Below the pieces are notes generated by a model. That model made no database searches. It was given only the letters and a program-made list of their open reading frames with translations, and had not been told where the DNA came from. Shown here one piece after another: positions 32,723 through 36,815 of a stretch of 36,815 nt of DNA. The position numbers were made by a program, and so were the translations under genes. The number at the start of each line of letters is the position of its first letter. Position 1 is the stretch's first letter. The DNA is taken from positions 1-36,815 of the forward strand of contig CAMLSD010000052.1 in the NCBI GenBank assembly GCA_946482595.1, given 5' to 3'. The DNA comes from an uncultured Comamonadaceae bacterium. GTDB lineage: Bacteria; Pseudomonadota; Gammaproteobacteria; Burkholderiales; Burkholderiaceae.

Positions 32723-33856
32723 TCAGAACGGCTGGCACAGCATGACCTGGGTCTCGGTCATGATGCGCGCCACGTCCTGCGCCGTGGCCTGGTGGGTCAC
32801 TTCCCACTCGCACAGCTGTACCGAGTTGTTGACGATCATGGCGGCACGCGGCAGCCGACGCGCGCTGAACGCCTGCAGCGTCGCAGCCAAAGGGCCGCCC
32901 TGGGCCAGCAGTTCGGCCAGCACGACCGCATCTTCGATGGCCATCGCTGCGCCCTGAGCCAGCACCGGCGGCCCGCAATGCGCGGCGTCGCCGATCACCA
33001 TCACACGATTGCGGTGCCAGGGGCCATCCAGCAGCAAGGCCTCGAGCGGCCGGAACGAAATGCTGGTCGAGCCCGGCAACTGGGCCGCCGCCTGCTGCAC
33101 CATGGTGTGGGGATACGCAGCGACCTTCTCGCCCATGATGCGCGCAAGCTGGTCGTCGGGATGGCGGGTCCCTGCGGGCGCGCTCTCGACCACATACAGG
33201 TAGGCCACGTCTTCGCTGATCGGGCACAGGCCCACGACGCCCAACGGCCCGCCCAGGTGCAGCTCGGTGGTGTAGTTGCCGGGTGAACGCTTCACGCCGG
33301 CACGCCACACCGCCTGGCCCAGATAGCGCGGCTTCACATCGGGGAACAGCAAGCCGCGGACCCTGGAGTAAAGCCCGTCGGTCCCGACCACCAGGTCGTA
33401 GCGGCCGACGCTGCCGTCGGTGAAGCGCACGTCCACCGCCTCGCCGCGGTCGTCGATGTGCTCGAAGCTTGTGCCCAGGCGAGGCGCGGCACCTGCATCG
33501 GTGGCTGCGTCGAGCAGGATCGCGTGCAGCCGACTGCGCGGGATGCCCGCGGTGCCCGGATAGCCCGGGCCGCCGGTGGGTGCAATCGTCTGCCGCGCAA
33601 GGAGGCTGCCGTCGGGCCGCCGCAGGTTGATGTAGCAGCCGGGCACACCGTGGCGCAGCACCGCCGCGGCCAGGTCCAGCCGGCCCAGCGCGGCCAGCGC
33701 GTTGCCCTGCATGGACAGGCCCACACCCGGCTGCTCGCGCACATCCGGCTTGATCTCGACCACATCGACGGCGATGCCCACGCGCCGCAGCGCGATGGCC
33801 AGCGTGAGGCCCGCGATGCCCGCGCCGATGACCAGGATCTTTTCGGTGCGTGCCAT
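32723..33856 (-). CDS. FAD-dependent aromatic-ring monooxygenase (PHBH fold)
   Basis: 377 residues, group A flavoprotein monooxygenase. The dinucleotide site is GAGIAG at 11-16, the DG motif DLVVGTDG at 154-161, and the second FAD motif GDAAHCGPPVLAQGAAMAIEDA at 289-310. Members such as salicylate or hydroxybenzoate hydroxylases use NAD(P)H and O2 to hydroxylate an aromatic acid; which one applies here is open. One base separates its ATG from the Rieske gene stop, so they are coupled. The reaction would fit downstream of the Rieske enzyme. Confidence 0.92.
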   Translation of the reverse strand: MARTEKILVIGAGIAGLTLAIALRRVGIAVDVVEIKPDVREQPGVGLSMQGNALAALGRLDLAAAVLRHGVPGCYINLRRPDGSLLARQTIAPTGGPGYPGTAGIPRSRLHAILLDAATDAGAAPRLGTSFEHIDDRGEAVDVRFTDGSVGRYDLVVGTDGLYSRVRGLLFPDVKPRYLGQAVWRAGVKRSPGNYTTELHLGGPLGVVGLCPISEDVAYLYVVESAPAGTRHPDDQLARIMGEKVAAYPHTMVQQAAAQLPGSTSISFRPLEALLLDGPWHRNRVMVIGDAAHCGPPVLAQGAAMAIEDAVVLAELLAQGGPLAATLQAFSARRLPRAAMIVNNSVQLCEWEVTHQATAQDVARIMTETQVMLCQPF

Positions 33857-33857
33857 G

Positions 33858-34955
33858 TCAGGCCGCCACCGTCTGGATCGCCACCGGCTGGTCAGCCGGC
33901 ACCCGCTCGCGCCGGATCATCGCGGCGAGCGCACGGCGCGAGCGGATGTTGGCCTCGTCGGACTTCACGCTCACCTCGGGTGCGTTTGCCGGGCCCAGGC
34001 GGTCGAACAGCTGCTGGATCTCCTCGATCACCACGACGTCTTCCATCAGCAGCTTGCGCAGGTCGTCGAAGCGGCCAGGGTAGGTGTTCGGGAAGGAGCC
34101 GGCGAACGCGCCGAACTGATGCGTGAGCTTCGGGCCGCCAGGCGTGATGGCCACCAGCAGCTCCATGCGCCTGGGCGGCGTGCCGGGCGCATCGTCCACC
34201 TCGTTGAACTGTTGCGAGATCATGCACAGGTTGTTCGACCAGGCGACCAGCCTGAGCCGCCGGTTGACGCGCTCGCCCTTCATGTTCAATGCCATGCGCA
34301 GCATGGGCGGCAGGACTTCGTTCTCGAACTCGCGCACGGTGGCGATGCGCGTACCGTCCACCTCCAGGCGGTAGGGATGGCCGGCCACGTTGCCGCTGTC
34401 GATCAGGCCGTGATGCAGATAGGTGATGTGCGTGGCGTCCACCAGGTTCTCCAGCGGCAGCAGGTAGTTGGCCTTGACCTCCAGGTGAATGCCGGGTTCG
34501 GTGAACATCGCCGGATCGGTGAGGCCGACCGCGTGGTGGTCGGGAATCAGCGCAGGGTCGGCCAGTGCCGGGTCGCCCATCCAGATCCAGACCCAGCGCG
34601 CCAGTTCGACGAGGGGGTAGGTCTTCACGCACATCTTGGCCGGGATGAGCCCACCGGACGGCACTTCCACACATTTGCCATCGGCACCGAACCGGATGCC
34701 GTGGTAGCCGCACTGCAGGGTGTCACCCACCACGCGGCCGGTGGCGCTGGTCAGCATCATGCCGCGATGCGGGCAGCGGTTGAACACCGCCCGCGGCTCG
34801 CCCGATTCGCTGCGGTACAGCGCCACCGGCTCGCCGCAGATGTCACGCGCCAGCGCCTTGTCGCGGCTGAACTCATGGGACCAGCCCGCCACGTACCACT
34901 GGTTGCGGGGGTACTCCGCCATGCCGGGCAGCATGTTCACACCATCGATCACCAT
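33858..34955 (-). CDS. Rieske non-heme iron oxygenase, VanA-like
   Basis: Oxygenase component, 365 residues. The Rieske 2Fe-2S cluster ligands are Cys61-x-His63 (CPHRG) and Cys82-x2-His85 (CGYHG). The mononuclear iron motif NLVDATHITYLHH gives bridging Asp173 and ligands His176 and His181. Layout and N-terminus (YPRNQWYVAGWSHEFSRD) are of the class IA type such as vanillate O-demethylase, which pairs with a VanB-type reductase; one is encoded at 30019-30975. There is no separate beta-subunit gene. AAGGAG precedes ATG 34955, 44 codons into the open frame. O-demethylation or hydroxylation are both possible. Confidence 0.93.
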   Translation of the reverse strand: MVIDGVNMLPGMAEYPRNQWYVAGWSHEFSRDKALARDICGEPVALYRSESGEPRAVFNRCPHRGMMLTSATGRVVGDTLQCGYHGIRFGADGKCVEVPSGGLIPAKMCVKTYPLVELARWVWIWMGDPALADPALIPDHHAVGLTDPAMFTEPGIHLEVKANYLLPLENLVDATHITYLHHGLIDSGNVAGHPYRLEVDGTRIATVREFENEVLPPMLRMALNMKGERVNRRLRLVAWSNNLCMISQQFNEVDDAPGTPPRRMELLVAITPGGPKLTHQFGAFAGSFPNTYPGRFDDLRKLLMEDVVVIEEIQQLFDRLGPANAPEVSVKSDEANIRSRRALAAMIRRERVPADQPVAIQTVAA

Positions 34956-35019
34956 CTCAAGCTCCTTGTGCAAAGCCGGACCGCGGCGCGGCCCGGTGGA
35001 TGACTGCGTTCGCGCAGGT

Positions 35020-36060
35020 TCAGATGCTTTCCAGCACCACCGGCGTGCGCTGCGCGCCCAGCCCCTGGATCGTGCAGTCCATGACATCGCCCGGACGCAG
35101 GAAGCGGTTGTAGTGGGTGCCGTTGCCGGCGGGCGAGCCGGTGCAGATCACGTCGCCAGGCAGAAGCTGGACATTGCGTGACAGGTGTTCGATCAGGCGT
35201 GCGACCGGGAACAGCATGTCGGACGTGCTCTCGTCCTGCCTGACCTCGCCATTGAGTCTGAGCGTGATGCGCAGATCCTGAGGGTCGCCGACGTGTTCGG
35301 CCGGCACGATGTAGGGGCCGAGCGGCAGGTAGGTCGGCCAGGACTTCGAGGCGATCCAGTTCGTGCCCATGGCTTTGGCATCGCCCTTCTCGAAAACAAG
35401 GGCCCGGTCAGTGATGTCGTTGGCCAGGGTGTAGCCGGCCACGTGCTCCAGCGCCTTGTCTCGACTCACTCGGCGCGCGGCTTTGCCGATCACCACGGCA
35501 AGCTCCAGCTCCCAGTCCGGCTTGATCGCCTCCGGGGGCAGCACGACCGGGTGGTAGGCACCGGTCAACGTGCTGGCAGGCTTCACGAAGAAATAGGGCA
35601 CGCCCTCTTGGCGGCGACGGGTCATGAGCTCTTCCGCATACCGGCGCAGATCCGCTGCATCCAGGCCTTCGGTGCCCGGGTTGGCTCCGGGGCCCTGGTC
35701 CACGATGAGCTCGACCACATGCCTGAAGTAGTTGGCGCCGCTCATCAGCAACTGGCGTGCGGCCACGGGAGGATGCACGGTGAGCGCATCCATCGCCATC
35801 GGCGCCACCGGTGGCACGCGGCCTGCGGCCAGCGCATCGGCCACGCCTTGCAGCGCAGCCTTGTTGCGCTCCCAGTTCTCAAGCAGTTCCAGCACGCAGG
35901 CCGCAGTGTCGAGCGCACAGCCGGCATGCACGGCCAGGCCGCCGAGGGTATCCACGGGCACCACACGTTCCCCCGACAGCACGAGTCCGGCAAAGGGCTT
36001 GCCGCCAGCCATCGAGAAAGTCCCCAGCGCGAACCACGCGCGTGATGGTGAATCGGGCAT
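35020..36060 (-). CDS. Fumarylacetoacetate hydrolase family protein
   Basis: 346 residues. An N-terminal domain of about 100 residues is followed by the FAH catalytic fold. Family motifs are GANYFRHVVE, FFVKPASTLTGAYHPVVLP, the metal ligands Glu184 and Glu186 in DWELELAVVIG, Asp215 in ANDITDRA, and GDVICTGSPAGNG. The family hydrolyses or isomerises acylpyruvates and related ring-cleavage products. First gene of the minus-strand operon FAH, Rieske, FAD monooxygenase, GST; 64 bases precede the Rieske start. GGAG lies before ATG 36060; the frame is open to 36228. Confidence 0.93.
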   Translation of the reverse strand: MPDSPSRAWFALGTFSMAGGKPFAGLVLSGERVVPVDTLGGLAVHAGCALDTAACVLELLENWERNKAALQGVADALAAGRVPPVAPMAMDALTVHPPVAARQLLMSGANYFRHVVELIVDQGPGANPGTEGLDAADLRRYAEELMTRRRQEGVPYFFVKPASTLTGAYHPVVLPPEAIKPDWELELAVVIGKAARRVSRDKALEHVAGYTLANDITDRALVFEKGDAKAMGTNWIASKSWPTYLPLGPYIVPAEHVGDPQDLRITLRLNGEVRQDESTSDMLFPVARLIEHLSRNVQLLPGDVICTGSPAGNGTHYNRFLRPGDVMDCTIQGLGAQRTPVVLESI

Positions 36061-36061
36061 G

Positions 36062-36341
36062 TCGAAGGTCTCCACAAGGTTCGGCGCACGCGAAGCGGTG
36101 CACGTTCGGCGCGAGTTTGCAGACAGCTGCCCTGCCCGCAAAACGCAAAATCTCAATGGCTCGTATGGGTGCGGCGCATGCTCCCTCGCCCCGGGTGGAC
36201 AGCATTCGATGCCATCAACACCACCCATTCACGCAATCGGCTTGAGCGTGCAGGCCCACCCCACCTATCCTTGGCGCCACACCCAAGGAGGCAGGAACGA
36301 TGGCAGGTGCCCGTGCAGCGCGGGCGCACAGGCGAGGCCTT
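36062..36341. other. Intergenic region with orphan promoter and Shine-Dalgarno sequence
   Basis: On the plus strand TTGAGC (36242-36247), an 18-bp spacer and TATCCT (36266-36271) are followed by a perfect AAGGAGG (36285-36291) eight bases before ATG 36300. The frame from that ATG stays open to the window end, but it is antisense to the well-supported NTF2-like gene. The signals may be the remains of a gene whose body was lost. The rest of the region holds no gene I can support; it must include the promoter of the FAH operon, which I could not identify. Confidence 0.35.
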
Positions 36342-36761
36342 TCAGCGCGCGATCGGGGGCGGCAATTCGCCCAGTCCGGTGGCCTGGAAACTCACCTGGC
36401 GCCATGCACCGTCGGCCTCGCGTGCCCACACCTGTGTCACGAAGGAGGAGACGGTGGCGGTCATGTCCTTGCCACGCAGGCGAGCGCTGCTGAGCTGCTG
36501 GCCCGTCATGACGGCGGCGTCGCCGAACACGCGCACGCGCAGCTCGCTTCTGCGCACCTCCCGCACCTCCAGGATCTCGCGCATGTAGTGCAGGTAGCTT
36601 TCGCGCCCGTCCACGTTGCCGCGGGTATGCACATGGGTGAGTTCGTCCGAGATGAGCTCGCTCAGCCGGTTGAAGTCGCCACGCATCAGCGCGTCGCAGC
36701 GCTGCTGCTCCAGCTGCAGCAGGTGGTCCGTGATGCCCAGGGTGTCGAAGGGTTCGTTCAT
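36342..36761 (-). CDS. NTF2-like (DUF4440/SnoaL-type) protein
   Basis: 139 residues, a single cone-shaped NTF2-like domain: LLQLEQQRCDALMRGDFNRLSELISDELTHVHTRGNVDGRESYLHYM, then RVFGDAAVMTGQQL, VSSFVTQVWAREADGAWRQVSFQAT. Members are small isomerases, dehydratases or ligand-binding proteins; many accompany catabolic genes, and the specific role is unknown. ATG 36761 is preferred to 36794 because TAGAAT (36769-36774, minus strand) lies seven bases before it. No Shine-Dalgarno sequence. It lies upstream of the FAH operon on the same strand, 281 bases away. Confidence 0.85.
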   Translation of the reverse strand: MNEPFDTLGITDHLLQLEQQRCDALMRGDFNRLSELISDELTHVHTRGNVDGRESYLHYMREILEVREVRRSELRVRVFGDAAVMTGQQLSSARLRGKDMTATVSSFVTQVWAREADGAWRQVSFQATGLGELPPPIAR

Positions 36762-36768
36762 CGCGGCG

Positions 36769-36774
36769 ATTCTA
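36769..36774 (-). promoter_or_regulatory. Putative -10 box of the NTF2-like gene (leaderless)
   Basis: TAGAAT on the minus strand, seven bases before ATG 36761, in context CCTAGAATCGCCGCG. It supports the shorter start. No clear -35 box is seen. Confidence 0.4.
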
Positions 36775-36815
36775 GGAATCGCCCCGCCCGACAACCAACG
36801 CTTTGCATCGATGGC

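Noticed and set aside
36300..36815. Plus-strand open frame from ATG 36300 to the window end with a perfect Shine-Dalgarno
   Set aside because: As a protein it is a His/Ala-rich shadow of the NTF2-like gene; only the initiation signals were kept as an observation.
23474..36815. Genomic island or transposon carrying the catabolic genes
   Set aside because: No integrase, transposase, tRNA target or flanking direct repeat is visible and the base composition is similar to the rest.

Overview
The window is GC-rich chromosomal DNA from a betaproteobacterium, almost certainly order Burkholderiales. The signs are a DUF3717 domain protein, a tryptophanyl-tRNA synthetase with a long C-terminal extension, a Bug-type periplasmic binding protein, the ftsK-lolA pair next to a Crp/Fnr regulator and trxB, and a fliLMNOPQR order. 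The genus cannot be fixed from sequence alone; the style fits Comamonadaceae or Sphaerotilaceae. I see no tRNA, rRNA, CRISPR array, prophage or intact insertion sequence.

Left part (1-12300), housekeeping. A tandem pair of REP-like double hairpins lies downstream of lolA. lolA and ftsK overlap on the minus strand behind a Crp/Fnr-type regulator. trxB runs the other way and is followed by rpmB-rpmG with a strong terminator. Then come a membrane fatty-acid desaturase and rsmB (minus), a DUF1653 gene (plus), a Coq4-like gene and purN (minus), and trpS plus a DUF3717-DUF1289 fusion gene (plus). The last two are separated by a 60-bp pentanucleotide repeat.

Middle part (12221-23455), envelope sensing and motility. 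A minus-strand set spy/cpxP-like, response regulator and histidine kinase looks like a Cpx-type envelope-stress circuit, with a near-consensus CpxR box in front of it. Diverging from it is fliLMNOPQR, encoding the switch complex and export gate of the flagellum. Directly behind fliR are three signalling genes: a GAF-PAS-GGDEF-EAL protein with a degenerate GGDEF motif, a stand-alone receiver protein, and a stand-alone EAL protein with all catalytic residues. Together they suggest local c-di-GMP breakdown tied to motility.

Right part (23474-36815), accessory catabolism. One module is a LysR regulator divergent from an AtuA/DUF1446 protein, its separately encoded AtuA-like partner, a Bug solute-binding protein and a large secreted lipoprotein hydrolase. 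The second module is a VanB-type reductase and a LysR regulator on the plus strand, facing a minus-strand operon for a fumarylacetoacetate hydrolase family enzyme, a Rieske oxygenase, an FAD monooxygenase and a glutathione S-transferase. This looks like oxidation of an aromatic or related carboxylic compound; the substrate is unknown and no ring-cleavage dioxygenase is present. An NTF2-like protein gene closes the window.

A cross-cutting observation is that at least seven genes lack a Shine-Dalgarno sequence and instead have a -10-like hexamer 6-8 nt before the start codon, which would give leaderless mRNAs. Gene starts were trimmed from the longest open frames by domain starts, ribosome-binding sites and these promoter positions.
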